The notes beneath the pieces are model-generated. The model worked only from the letters and a program-made list of their open reading frames with translations. It did not search any database and was not told the origin of the DNA. Below, in pieces: positions 12,301-23,558 of a DNA stretch of 64,000 nucleotides. Positions within the stretch are counted from its first letter, which is position 1; each line of letters starts with the position of its first letter. The stretch is from assembly GCA_022885665.1 (NCBI GenBank), contig JAGQDJ010000201.1, positions 1 to 64,000 on the forward strand, written 5' to 3'. The DNA is from Triops longicaudatus (taxonomy: Eukaryota > Arthropoda > Branchiopoda > Notostraca > Triopsidae). The translations under genes and the position numbers were made by a program.

Positions 12301-14145
12301 GGACTGAGAACTGTAGGCGGGAGCTGTAGTGGATCGCCTGCTAAGAGAGCCCGGGGAGCTTTTAGCAAAGCTAACCAACACGCAGCTTCTGTTGCCTAGT
12401 AAAGTAAAGAGTTATACATTTTATTTTCAAAATAAATATTAGAAAGTATGCTAATATATGTAGCTTACGAGCAAAAATACTACAGCTAATACTTCCAAAC
12501 TTCCGGAACCCAGAATAATTTGTAAAAATTTAATATCAAAACGCAGAATTTACAGACTCGTTGATTTTTCATTTAAAAAAATGAGAGGCATTTGTTTCTT
12601 CTTACTTGCGAGCATTCGTCGATAACAGTGACTTGGAAATGTCCAGCAGGAAGGTGTTTCAAAGGACCATCACTGGTAGCAGTAGTTAGTGTACAGAGGA
12701 TGACGTCAGCAGAGAGTAGCACGTCTTTCACCACACGAGTTTCACGTTCATACATTTCTTTCCGCAATTTTCGGATTTCTTCTCGCAAATGATAGGGAGA
12801 CTCGCCCTTTTTCTTCCCCTTGCGTAGCATTCTGACATGATTTTCCACATCTGTTTTAACGTCTTTGACAATATCCGTTTGTTCTGAGCGATGAACTTGC
12901 GAATCCAAGCTGTATACGTTTAAGGTTGATTGCATGCGACAGGGATGGCCAAGCCGTACTAAGCGAATTTTGGGTTGCTCGCTAAGGCGCTGTAGCAGAT
13001 TGTCCACTGCGACATTTGATGGTGCGCAAGCCAGAACCTAGAAAAAAATATCCCGAGGCGATGAAAATCAAAATTTCGCAAAAATTAAGAAGACACTAAA
13101 TTAAGTAATCAAAAACCTATGGAAAAATGAAGATATATAAAAGATTGTTCAGTCAAGTGATAAAAAAATTTGCAAAAAATAAATAAGGAAACGTCCAAAA
13201 ACTTATGATTTTCTAAAGATAAAGGTAAATTATACTTTTTCTGCACATGATGTTATTTAAAATATTTCCAAACCTTATTTCCAGCTGCGATGAAATGAAG
13301 AATTATTTCTATGACAGTTGTCGTTTTGCCGGTTCCAGGTGGGCCATGAATGCACGCTATATCTTTTCTGGACAATGCAAACCGCACAGCAGTCTTTTGC
13401 GATTCATCGAGTTTCTCTAATAAAGCATTTCATTAAAAGACATTACGGAATAAATACCTTGTTGTACCATTAAACAGTTTTAAGGAAGAAGACGAATTTA
13501 AGGACGTTGGTGGCAGTGATACCAATGGCTCTTGGAGTTTTCTTTCATTAAACAATGCGTTGATGACAGCGTCAGAAGGTCCAGAACTATAGGTCTTCAG
13601 CTGTTCTAATCCGCTGGGAATAAATAATATATTATGCTACAATAAACAGTTATAAAATAATAGACATACCTTTTCAATCTTTTGTATGTGACGTCATTGC
13701 TGAGCTTCACTAAGCGATAATTTTGTTCTTCGTCAATTTCCAAGTCCTCTGGACTGGCATCAATGGCAATTACAATATTTTCACTGGAGAGTTTGTGAAC
13801 GAGTCCCGAACACACTTGATCTTTTTCATGGCTGGTGGCATTAGAACTCAGAAAGACGCCTACAATATCGCCAGCCGTAAAACTATGATCAGGAAGTATA
13901 ACTTTGCTGCCTTTTGCGTTCGAAAACTTTAAAATTGTACGTCCAAAAAGGCCTGTGCTTATCTTAACCAGTCTGACACATGTTAAGCAAACTCCGGCAT
14001 CTTCCAACGCTTTCGGAGAAGCCACTTCCAACCATGACCTTGTCTCCAGAATTTCATACTCTCTTTCAAGTTCTATTAACCTTAAATGCTTTTCTACAAA
14101 TTCTTCTTTAGAAATGCACACATTAGTTTTACACTCATTCAACAT
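3366..14145 (-). CDS. IGHMBP2: DNA/RNA helicase SMUBP-2 (IGHMBP2), spanning a nested gene
   Basis: Superfamily 1B (Upf1-like) 5'-to-3' helicase linked to translation and ribosomes. Exons: 14145-13670, 13613-13468, 13416-13274, 13037-12606, 12395-12080, 5725-5547, 4801-4501, 4375-3366, giving 1000 residues (human about 993). Visible motifs: Walker A GPPGTGKT near residue 232, Walker B DECSQ at about 395-399, GDPLQLPPT near 418, 'QYRMHETIM', VDGFQGREKE and the NVAVTRARR motif VI. After the helicase core come an R3H domain (about 723-777), an extra C-x2-C-x11-H-x3-C finger (about 834-853), an AN1-type zinc finger (about 904-940) and a basic tail. The intron 12079-5726 (6354 bp) contains the whole alkaline phosphatase gene on the other strand. 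The second donor is ATG|GTACAA; a nearby downstream GT would put the helicase out of frame. Identity is essentially certain. Confidence 0.96.
5726..7219. other. IGHMBP2 intron segment upstream of ALP
   Basis: About 1.5 kb lying both inside the IGHMBP2 intron and directly 5' of the alkaline phosphatase start. It should hold the ALP promoter and 5' UTR: ATG 7220 follows a pyrimidine-rich stretch ending in CAG, so a noncoding upstream exon is possible. Open frames here are short and show no family resemblance. The IGHMBP2 branch point and acceptor (TTACCAG) are at its left end. Confidence 0.5.
7220..11812 (+). CDS. Membrane-bound (GPI-anchored) alkaline phosphatase, nested in an IGHMBP2 intron
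   Basis: Zn/Mg-dependent phosphomonoesterase of the animal tissue-nonspecific/intestinal type, expected on the outer plasma membrane. Nine exons: 7220-7310, 7375-7595, 7670-7862, 10149-10321, 10382-10571, 10686-10819, 11019-11217, 11334-11555, 11613-11812; 540 residues, usual length. A hydrophobic signal peptide occupies about residues 1-20. Metal and catalytic signatures are GDGMG, the phosphoserine motif DSAGTATAY, VEGGRIDHAHHDN, TADHSH and 'EDAAHGGEDVAVY'. The C-terminus has small residues (NGAGA) followed by a hydrophobic tail, typical of a GPI-attachment signal. The gene lies wholly inside an IGHMBP2 intron on the opposite strand. Its 2286 bp intron 7863-10148 carries a transposon; its last intron is only 57 bp and keeps the frame open. 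No clear AATAAA was seen downstream. Paralogue identity cannot be decided from one window. Confidence 0.95.
9034..9784. mobile_element. Nonautonomous DNA transposon (MITE-like), 733 bp, with 9 bp target duplications
   Basis: Element body 9043-9775. The left end AGGGTTACCATC and the right end GATGGTAACCCT are perfect 12 bp inverted repeats. Both sides are flanked by the identical 9 bp AGCCAAGTT (9034-9042 and 9776-9784), the expected footprint of a cut-and-paste insertion. Subterminal regions carry repeated GTCCTTAAAT-like motifs, and the interior holds a perfect 12 bp palindrome around a GGC centre (9356-9382). Open frames inside are under 70 codons with no transposase motif, so it is nonautonomous. 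A 9 bp duplication is most like Mutator-type elements. A hAT origin is also possible, because reading the ends as TAGGGTTACC shortens the duplication to 7 bp. The perfectly preserved ends and duplications suggest a fairly recent insertion. Confidence 0.85.
9356..9382. repeat. Perfect 12 bp palindrome inside the transposon
   Basis: ACACACGTATAC, then GGC, then GTATACGTGTGT. It is followed by more alternating GTATAC/CACGTG sequence to about 9405. It sits near the middle of the element and could fold into a cruciform. Confidence 0.8.
11556..11612 (+). other. 57 bp in-frame, stop-free intron of the alkaline phosphatase gene
   Basis: Donor G|GTAACG at 11556 and acceptor TTTCTAG ending at 11612. 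Splicing restores the conserved 'VYAMGPMAHLFHG' stretch. The intron is 19 codons long with no stop in frame, so unspliced RNA would encode a longer protein interrupted beside the active-site region. Confidence 0.75.
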
Positions 14146-15194
14146 TTTTCACTAGAATGTAGGTTTAATCGCTTCAGTAAAAATTGTTCACTAGCATGTA
14201 GGCTTCCACAGTTTGCAAACAAACATACACGCACATTTCATCACTGAAATGCATAAAAATAGAGATTCAGCTTCAGGGGCGTTCTCATTACTTGTAGGGC
14301 GTGGTTTACATTGGGTTCATAATCTCATTGAAATTTCGCTTAATATGAAAGTTTCCTCCCCATCGAAGGTATTTTGATTGTAGTACTTTTGGGTATCTTT
14401 AATTTCTGATTTAGTTGTACGTATTTTTACACACTAACAAAACCTATGAATGTAAACAGCTTTTGTACCCTTTCCGCTAGAATTGAGCATTTTGCTATAG
14501 GTAGTCTATAATTATATTCCATAACACTAATGTAAAGAAATAATTGAAATTCAAATCAGACGGTTTTGCGGAATCGTTCACGACAGAATTACCATTCAAA
14601 CTGTGTATTGAGAGAATTTGATTAAAAATAACGATTAATTTTTAATCAATGTTGAGAGAAAGTCCATATTAGTGAAACGATTCAATTTTGTTCACATAAT
14701 CATTGGAATAAATTAACAAAGGTTGGTTTAGTTGTACGTATTTCGTCAGTGTTGGAAGAAATTTTGGAACATAACCTTTTTCGCAAAATCTGAAGAATGA
14801 ATTCCGTCATATTACTGTAAGGAGCTGCCACCTACGGAAGTGAAGCCTAACTCACAGCTTTGCTAGTTTTGTATTGATATTGCAGGTCTTTGAGATCGAT
14901 TACGCCACGTCAGAAATTTGCGTGATCAGAGGTCAACTTGTGTGTGTAGGAAGAGCCGGGGAGAGACTTGCGGAATATTTTCGTATTATTTATTTAGTGT
15001 GTTTGGAGCTTCGCAGACGGCTAACAAAAGCTAAATATCTTTATCTCTTTTTTGTTTTTGCGTTGGAGTTCGCACATTTTTGTCTGTTTTCAAAGGAGCT
15101 GGTTTCTCATTTGAACTCGTTTTCTTCAGCGTGAAGTACGTATTTATCTCGAAAGTGTCTTACACTATAGTAACCTTTTCGTTCGAAAACTAGA
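14146..15194. promoter_or_regulatory. Divergent promoter region IGHMBP2 / SEC31
   Basis: About 1.05 kb separates the IGHMBP2 start codon (minus) from the SEC31 start codon (plus). It must contain both promoters and both 5' UTRs. No gene-like open frame is supported. A repeated phrase 'TTTAGTTGTACGTATTT' occurs near 14410 and 14728; its role is unknown. Confidence 0.5.
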
Positions 15195-18100
15195 ATGAAA
15201 GTGAAAGAAATACTAAGGACAGCCAATGTGGCTTGGTCCCCGGCGGAACACCATCCAATTTACTTAGCTGCCGGTACGGCTGCCCAGCAATTAGATGCTA
15301 CGTTTAGTACGTCCGCGTCTTTGGATATATATTCCCTTAATCTTGGAGAGACTTCCCTTGAAATGCCCTTAAAAGCCAGCCTGCCCAGCAAAGACAGGTA
15401 CAGTACAGTAGTCAACTTCTCGAAGTGAAAACAAAACACTGTAAATAAAAGAAAAACGAATTAAAAGTAAACAGGGAATGTTTTCAGGTTTCATAAATTG
15501 GTCTGGGGGGCGCACGGCATTTCGTCGCATGATAAACCGAGCGGCGTTTTGGTAGGAGGCATGGATATGGGCCATATTCAAATGTTCGACCCGGCGAAAA
15601 TCATTCTGAATGAACCCGCCCTTGTCGCTGAGAGTAGCAAACACAGCGGACCAGTTCGGTCATTGGACTTTAACCCCTTTCAGTTAAACCTTCTTGCGTC
15701 TGGTGCAACTGAATCCGAGATTTTCATCTGGGACCTCAACAACCCATCAGCTGCCATGTCACCTGGCGCAGCTTCTCAACCCCCTGATGACGTCACCTCC
15801 GTGGCCTGGAACAGGCAAGGTTAGCTTGAGGTGCCAATAATTTAAATACGAATATTAATTTTTCCCTCCATTGTCGTGTAGTTCAACACATTTTGGGCTC
15901 AACCTTCTCGTCTAGATGCGTTGTGTGGGATTTGAGAAAAAATGAACCTATTATTAAAGTCAGCGACAGCACGTCGAGGGTAAACGAGTTCTTTGGAAGC
16001 ATTTTTTGAAAATTTCTTTGATTTTGTTTTCACTATTTATTATGCGTTTTAGATGAAAATTAAAGTCATGGCATGGCATCCGGATATTGCCACTCAACTT
16101 TGCATTGCATCTGAAGATGATCTCGCACCTATAATAGAGTTATGGGACTTACGGTTCGCTACGTCACCCTTGAAAACAATGGAGAGCCATCAAAAGTAAG
16201 TTATCATATGCAGTTTTAAGCTTTCGTTAAAACATAAGAAATCCTATTCTAGGGGCATTCTATCCATCGCTTGGTGTCCTCAAGATCCAGATTTATTGCT
16301 TTCTTGTGGCAAAGACAACAGAATTTTGGTTTGGAACCCTAATAGTGACGTTAAAGTAAAGATTTGTCTTAATTTTCTTGAAAACATGAAAGTATTCAAC
16401 ATTTTTGTCTCCTACAGGGCGGAGAAGTCTTATGCGAATTGGCTACTAGTAATCAATGGAGTTTTGATGTGTCGTGGTGTCCGCGTAATCCATCGATCAT
16501 CTCCACGTCGAGTTTCGACGGCCATGTGGCATTATATTCTGTGATGGGTGGCAGCGAAGAGCAATTGCCCTCGATAGCAGCGCCCACTTCGAACGTAAGT
16601 TGTGTCCAGAATTTAATTATTCATGCAACCAATTATTCTAATGCTATTTGTCTAGTTGGCAGATTCTTTCCCTGGCATGGAAAGCTTCGGAAACGTGCCT
16701 CCATTGCTTCAGCACCCCGCGCCAACACATCACTCGAAACCTACTATGTCACAGCTAAAGCGGCCACCCAAGTGGATGCGAACACGTTGTGGCGCCTCAT
16801 TTGGCGTAAGAAATTGGCCTTATTTGCATTGCTAGAGAGAGAAAGGAGTCAAATATTAACACTTAATTCGTTTTGTTTGCCAGTTCGGTGGCAAACTGGT
16901 TTCGTTTGGCGTGGATGCTAGCATGCCCGGTCGCGAAGTCTTTGTCAGTCAAGTTGTCACCGAGCCTGAGTTATTGGAGCGCTCTCAGGGTTTGGAACAC
17001 GTGTTGAACGCCGCTCCTGAACATTTAAGAGAATTTTGCGCCTCGAAAGCCCAACTTGCTGCGGACGCAAAACAGCGTCAAATCTGGGAACTTTTGCAGT
17101 CCCAATATGCCGAAAATCCTCGTCAAAAGCAGTTGGAAATGTTAGGCTTCCAAGCGGAAACCATTGCGCAGAAAATAAAACAACTCGCTAACAAAACCGA
17201 CAAGGATGGATCCACTATGTCAGAAAGCGAGGATATAAAGCCCTCCCATCCTTTCGGAAGCCCCGATGGTTTCGTCAATGGTGCTGATGCGTTCGATACA
17301 ATTTCCCAGCCTACTGACCTTGTCGAGAAATTGGAACCATTCCGTATTTCAGTAGATAACAGTAAGCATTTTGTATTGCAGGAACATGTATTGATCTAAT
17401 GTTCCATATATCAAGGCGAGGATGGATTGTTATGTCAAGCATTACTCACGGGCCAGATTGCCGAAGCAGTAGAAGTTTGTCTGAACGCAGATCGCATGGC
17501 AGAGGCGTTGCTTTTGGCCATGTGTGGTGGAGCAGAATTGTATCAGAGCACCCAAAAGCGTTTCATTCAGTCTCGGAAAAATAATGATACGTTTGCCTTA
17601 ATCAGAGCCGTTGTCACGGCCAGCTGGCACGATTTCGTCCAGTACGGCAGCGTGGATAATTGGCGTGAGATGTTAGCTGCTGTCTTAAGTTATGCGCGAG
17701 TTGAAGAGCTGCCTGTATTATGCGGTAAATTGCTTATCAATTGCTGATTTATATTATTTTTATTATTTTATTATTATTATTAGTTTTTTTTTTAATTATC
17801 TGTTGTTTTGTTCTTTGCTTATATAAAACTTTTGTAGAATCACTCGGCCATCGTCTAGCGACGGAGAAAGGTGGAGTGCTGAAGGCTGAAGCCGTTCTTT
17901 GCTACATTTGCGCTGGCAATTTAGAGAAAATGGTCGAGGCTTGGGTCAGCGCTGGTCATCCATTAGCCACGTCGAACGAGTTGCAAGAACTTGTGGAGCA
18001 AGCCATGGTCCTTCGCAACGCATTACAGCTCACTGGCCGAGCTAGCCAATTACCAAGTGGACCTTTGACATCACAGTTGAGCCGTTATGCATCCTTATTG

Positions 18101-21100
18101 GCTGGGCAAGGAAGCTTGCCAACCGCCCTTTCCTACTTAGACCTTTCAAATGATGTAAGAACGCAAAAACATTGTCATTTTAACAATCATTGTTAAATTA
18201 TTTATTTTTTTTCCTGCAAAGGCTTCCATGGTTGAGCTGAAAAATAGGCTGCAAATCGCACTCGGTCACCAGTCGCAACCACAAGCTCGTACCATGAATG
18301 CACAGGCTTTCAGCCGGCCCCAGCAGCAAATTCGTTCTTCCTCCTACGCACAGGTATCATTATATCAAAAATATAAGAATTTATTATATCATTAGATCAT
18401 TATATCAAAAATCGTCATCATTCTTCTTTAAAACCTTATCGTAATAAATTTATACTTTGTCTATACTGTGTAAACGAAACATATAATACTAATAGAAAAC
18501 CGTTTGCTTATTTATTTACTGTAGACGTATCCAGGAGCACCAGTGCAGGAACCTCAACCAGGACGGTTTATTTATCCAAGTGCTCCCGCACCTCAATCGA
18601 TGGCTCGTCCTTCAGTTTTTAACCCACTCACGGTCCAACCCACTGCGACCGCGTGTGCTCCTCAGCCGCTTACCCCTTCGGCTGCCCAGTCCGTATCACA
18701 AGTTCCGTTACTTTCTCCAGGAGCAGCTAGTAGTCTTGTTGCGCCGCCCCCAGCCGCTGCTAGTACTGGCGCAACACCTTCTAAAGGTAAGATTTATGGA
18801 TAAAAAAAACTTCTTCGATTTGTTCTATGTTAGCAGCAAACATTAGTTAGCAATGAGCTTTAGCTCACGTTACAAGTACTGAGGAAGATATAAAAAAGGT
18901 TTAAATTTTCTTAAATACGAATATGAGAAACCTTCATGAATCTCCGAAGGGTAGACGGAAGAAAAATAAGGCATTTAAAAGTGAACATTCGAGAGAAAGA
19001 ACAAGAAAGGATAAAAAAAAAGAAAATTCCGTAGTGCTATAAAATCACGAAATTGAACATACGCCGTAATTAAGGGTTTGTCAGGGAATTAGTTTCAAGC
19101 CCGTACTTGAAATGCTTTATATGCATTTTCTTTTTTTATGTTCCCTTATTCATTATTAATTCCGGGCGCCGGCTCGCTTCTATGACAGGTTGTTATATTA
19201 ACAATTTGATATTTTTAATATTATTTTAATAAAACGATTTTTGGCCTGGCAAATTTCAGTTTTTGTTAAGTTATTTCCATTTGTATAAGTTTATTTGCCA
19301 TGTCTTATGTCAACTATTTTAGACATGCGTTTACTTTCAGTGTCCTTTTTCGAAATGTTTAATGTATTCTTATTAGGAGGATTGCTTAGTCAGCGCACCC
19401 GTGCGTACGTGCAACATCCCAGCATGTTTACTACTCCAGCGCCTGCCCCGCCTGCTCAGAACTTGTATAATCCAGCGCCGGTAGTTCCTACGCCTTCCTT
19501 TGCCCAATCTACTTTCTCTCCAGTGCCATCTGCCTCTTCGCCTTATGGCGCCCCCGTAGGTGGAATGCAAGGCCTCTCCATGAATGGAGCGCTGCAGCCG
19601 ACACTTATGCCTAACACGTATAGCTACACGTCGTCAGGTAAAAACCTTTTTCATAATCATTTGAGTGAAACAGGTTTTCCTTGTTCTACTATGAAACACT
19701 CTTTCAATACTTTTTAAAAATATACTTTCACTTTCTAGCAGATGCTCCAACAAGTTTTGGCGCAACGACAATGGAACCGGCTTTACAACCCATGCCTACC
19801 CCTCCCGCGCCACGTCCGATGACACCTTCCTCGATTACGGGAGCCACTTTGCCACCCCCACCGGTGTCGAATCCGCCACCTGGATGGAACGATCCGCCCA
19901 TGTTTACTGCCGTAGCCAAAAGCAAAACCCAAAAAGTAGAACCTGTCATGGAGCCCATTACCCATCCGTTGTTTGGCGTTGCGCAGCCTGAACCCCAGCA
20001 ACCATCCGTGCCTTACCAAGTATGTTCAGACGTCGTGACATTTTCGTTATAAAAATGGAAGCAGTTGCGCGGCAACGCGTTACTTTGTACTTTTATTTGC
20101 GTTATTCATTGAGATATTTTTACCTATTTAATTTTATTTAACCCAGTAAAACCCATATTAATGCAGAAGAGTCAAGGATTCGCGAAGTCTATTGTGTCAA
20201 GATTCTCCTATTTATGGTTTTGACCATTTTTTTCGTGTATATTTGGGATGTTGCTTTTTTTTTGCTTTTTACCTGTTTATATGGTGTTAAGGAAATTTCA
20301 ATGCTTCTGAAGGAGCTTACAACAGGTCTGTCAGTCCGTATGTACTCAGAACGTTTGTTCAGTACAGTACGTGTAGTTATGTTACATTTGATACCCGAGC
20401 ACTTTGCTTGATAGACTTTCTTAAGGGCTCTGTCATTGGAAACGACAACAAAAAATGCAAAGAAGTGTAACTAAATTATGTTAAATTCTGTTCTGTTACG
20501 TCCTCGTTATTATTTGTTTGTATTAACCTGTTTTACTATCATTTTTTTTCTAGACCGGGAATTTCTATAATCCTGTAGCAGCGGCGGCTGCAGTTCCAGC
20601 TACTGATGTTTTCGGGCACCCTGGAATGGTTGAACAAGCACGTGAAGCCGAACCTGTCTCATTCCAGGCTCCTCCTCCACCTGTACAAGAAATCCGAAAT
20701 ATTCCTCAAGAGCATCAGATTCTGCATGATGTTTTCCATACGCTTAAAGAGAAATGCTTCGCATTGGCGAACAGTCCAGTAAATCATATACCTGTTTCTA
20801 AGAACTCTCCAATTGGCTCAATGTCATAAAAACGTGCTCATAATTTTTGTTTCATTATTTAGCAAATGAGAAGAAAACTGGACGATGTGGCGAAAAAACT
20901 TGACAACCTGACAGAACGCTTGAGGACAAACACTGTAAGACCTTGACTGAAATGTCATTCTTTTCCCTTTTTAATTACACGTTTTTTCGGAATATTCTAG
21001 TTGTCCAGTCCCACGTTGCAAGGTCTGCATCAAATCGTTCAAGCCGTGCAAAACGGAGACTACGCCACCGGTTTAGCCCTGCAAACGCAATTGGTTTCGG

Positions 21101-21189
21101 GTTTGAACTTCTCCGAAATCGGTGCATTCATGCCTGGCATCAAAGTGCTTTTACAGCTCGCAGCGCAGTTGGGTGTTTATCTACAATAG
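15195..21189 (+). CDS. SEC31A: COPII outer-coat protein Sec31
   Basis: Outer-coat scaffold of COPII vesicles, pairing with Sec13 at ER exit sites. Seventeen exons: 15195-15397, 15488-15819, 15882-15979, 16053-16195, 16253-16355, 16418-16594, 16656-16805, 16884-17361, 17416-17724, 17838-18154, 18222-18353, 18525-18786, 19377-19637, 19739-20019, 20554-20778, 20863-20934, 21001-21189; 1243 residues (human SEC31A about 1220). An N-terminal WD40 propeller (about 1-345) begins MKVKEILRTANVAWSPA. The ACE1 alpha-solenoid follows (about 490-790, with 'CYICAGNLEKMVEAW'), then a Pro/Ala-rich linker that recruits Sec23 in other animals, and a C-terminal helical SRA1-like domain. Introns are mostly 50-110 bp, longer inside the Pro-rich region (590 and 534 bp). 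Exon 14 has a tandem TAGCAG acceptor. It converges with PAQR3. Confidence 0.97.
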
Positions 21190-21526
21190 TCTCGAAATGG
21201 GAAAAAAATGCTCTGGGAAGAAAAGAATCGTATTCTTTTTCGCAATATTAAGCATAGTTGAGCCATTTTTTTTTTTATTTGATTTATTTACGAGGCAGTG
21301 GAAGATTACATTGTTGTGCACTTGGTTCATTTGGTTTCAAACATGAAAACACGATTTCTTTTTATCTCAATTGTTTCTACGCTGTTGGGGGGAACTAGAG
21401 TATTTTTAGCTACTATATGTTTGTTCTAACTCCAAACTATGTTTCATGTGTTCTGTTATGGAGATTTATCTACTGTGGAGTTGTAGGTTGGAAACTACGT
21501 TCCATGTTTAACATGCAAAAGGAGGG

Positions 21527-21537
21527 CTTTAATAAAG
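21527..21537. terminator. Overlapping bidirectional polyadenylation signal, SEC31 / PAQR3
   Basis: CTTTAATAAAG contains AATAAA on the plus strand (21531-21536, about 340 bases after the SEC31 stop) and ATTAAA on the minus strand (21533-21528, about 150 bases after the PAQR3 stop). The position suits both convergent genes. Another minus-strand AATAAA lies at 21288-21283. Confidence 0.45.
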
Positions 21538-21681
21538 AAAAAATGAATAGCTTCGCAAAGATCCCGCGCAATATATATATATACGATGAGCAAAACTCTG
21601 ACAAGTGTAAAAAACATATATTATCTTATATATATTGGTTATCATTTCACTTTTGAGCAACCCGCATCATTTGTTAAATGG

Positions 21682-23558
21682 TTATGCGAGAGTTTGGTTG
21701 TAAGTGAGGCCAAATTCAAAGCAACCGTGTGTCGCACGGAAGTTGGCATACTCGAGACTTGTATGGTGCCAGTGGTAGAAAGCTGCTGCGATGATGATGT
21801 GCCACCATTGATGTGAGGCGCCGATGTAGTCTACTGCCCCTGAAATGCCAAGAGAGCTTAAATTATGATGCAAAGGAAAGTAGGTTAAGTCATAAGGAAA
21901 CTCCTGGTCTACCTGGAAAGAAAACTTCAGGGATTCTCGTGATGTAGAAGAACAATGCTATTCCGCAGATGAGGTACATGGAGAAGATCCGCCCCACCAA
22001 CGCCTGGAAGTGGCATAAAAGATTAGACGAGCGTTAAAAGCTTGCTACAGATGGTTGCTCAGCTGTGGTTTTTGTTAGAGTAGACAAAATAGGAAGAACG
22101 GAGATTGAATTGCTCAGGAATTCAGTCGTTGGCCTTGACTCGCGTTTCAGAAAGAAAGGGGGAGGCAAGTTGATACAAAGTAGAGCGAAGACGTGTGATA
22201 CAGGTACTTATTAGATAAATGGACTTTTCTAGAGCAGTGACATTTAGCGGTACACGAATTCCGTACAGAATAAGGAAGTTGCATCTCGGTAGTAATTCAC
22301 TAGCAAGAGTTACTTACGTGTGCTAATTCGTTGTACCATCCGTTGTGCTGGTACATCCAATGCAGGCAAGGCACAAAGCCAAAGGCACTCCACGACATAT
22401 AAATGATGAGCCGAAGGGTTGCATATTCATCTCGAAGTAACTTGGGCGTTATTTGAACCAGCGTAGCTCCCGCGAACATGATGCCCACCAAGGAAAGATA
22501 AGCAATACAATACTCCTGGTGACGCAAAAGCCACGTGGATTCGGCATTAATTCGTTGTCATTCACGACCTCGTTTGTCGAGCAAAACAAAGGAGGCAAAA
22601 GGACTAGAACTTACCGGTTGACACCAAAACGCGTAGTAAATGCCGGTGAAATAAATGGCGAGTAAACTAACCGAAATCCCGAACAAATCCCTCGAGAGCC
22701 AGCATTGGTAAGCATGTTCCGAATGACAGGAAAAAACGTGGTACAACGCGGAAAGCAAGGTACAAACCTTTTTTGTAAAAAAAAATGGGTTAAAGAGTGT
22801 TAAGAGGGCATTTAAAATTACTATCATCGTGACGAAGCAACTCGTTCACAAAGGAAGGCTTACTTGGAAGCAAAAAAGGATGAAAATTATGACCCAGCGA
22901 TCTACTTCGAAATGTTCGGCATCCAAACTAGGCGTTAAGAACTCGGCTAGCATCAAATAACCGAAGAGCGCTGCGGAAAGGAGGTGGGTCCAGATGTTGA
23001 GCGTTTCGTTTGTCCACCAAAACGCACTGTAAGTACGGAAAATTCTAGAATTAGGAAAGGAGCCATGTCTACACGCAAGAACTGGACCGCTGAGGCGAAA
23101 TCCCAATGAAAGTGAAAGCGACAGTGAACGCATGAAGCAAAAAGGGAAAGTGGTATCCTGAGAACGCAGGGCGCAAGTGTCCTCTACGGATTTACGTAAG
23201 ATAGTCTAGTCCTAACAACTTGCCTTCTGAGACATGCAACATGATTGTCGAGGTTGACGCGATACCCAGACAGGATGTATGGATTGAACTGCAAAAAATC
23301 GGGAGCTTCATGGTATTCTACTATCGCACCGGGAATCGCGTTATCCGTGATGATTTTAGAGATGCTGTAGACGTTGTTGTTGTTAATTTCTTTCATACCC
23401 GAACCGCTGGGAGTACGAGAGCGAGAAGATTTGGATGATAACGAAGACAGCGAGGCTGAACGGCTTCTTCGTTTCCGACTGCCTTTAATTCGCTGACGAG
23501 CAAAAAACTCGCGCCATTCAGCATTTAGCTCACACGTACCTTCCAAATGAGGTGGCAT
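21682..23558 (-). CDS. PAQR3: Progestin and adipoQ receptor family member 3 (PAQR3-like), seven-TM protein
   Basis: Multi-pass PAQR-family protein; vertebrate PAQR3 is a Golgi-resident regulator of Raf and SREBP signalling. Exons: 23558-23224, 23026-22864, 22767-22615, 22515-22318, 22003-21913, 21839-21682; 365 residues. The soluble Ser/Arg-rich N-terminus (about 110 residues) ends in the family's 'NPYILSGYRVNL' stretch. Then come 'NETLNIWTHLL', 'SALYHVFSCHSE', 'GISVSLLAIYFTGIYYAFWC', 'VPCLHWMY' and the terminal 'YIGASHQWWH' before the last helix, collinear with PAQR3. The first intron (23223-23027) starts with GC (AAG|GCAAGT); only this junction gives CLRSAFWWTNET aligned without gaps to the vertebrate protein. 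The ATG at 23558 is used because the frame further upstream begins with GTG and passes a likely 5' UTR acceptor. The N-terminal extension is longer than in human PAQR3. Confidence 0.92.
23027..23223 (-). other. GC-AG intron of PAQR3
   Basis: Donor AAG|GCAAGT, the consensus for functional GC donors; acceptor CTTACAG|T. The neighbouring GT positions put the downstream helices out of frame, so the noncanonical donor is required for the conserved protein. Confidence 0.8.

Noticed and set aside
13451..13468. IGHMBP2 donor at ACAAG|GTATTT
   Set aside because: It would shift the frame before Walker A. The donor ATG|GTACAA gives 'FNEKLDESQKTAV' matching the family.
23027..23223. PAQR3 acceptor at TTCTAG|AATTTT
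   Set aside because: It keeps frame but adds six residues not present in the family; the CTTACAG acceptor aligns without gaps.
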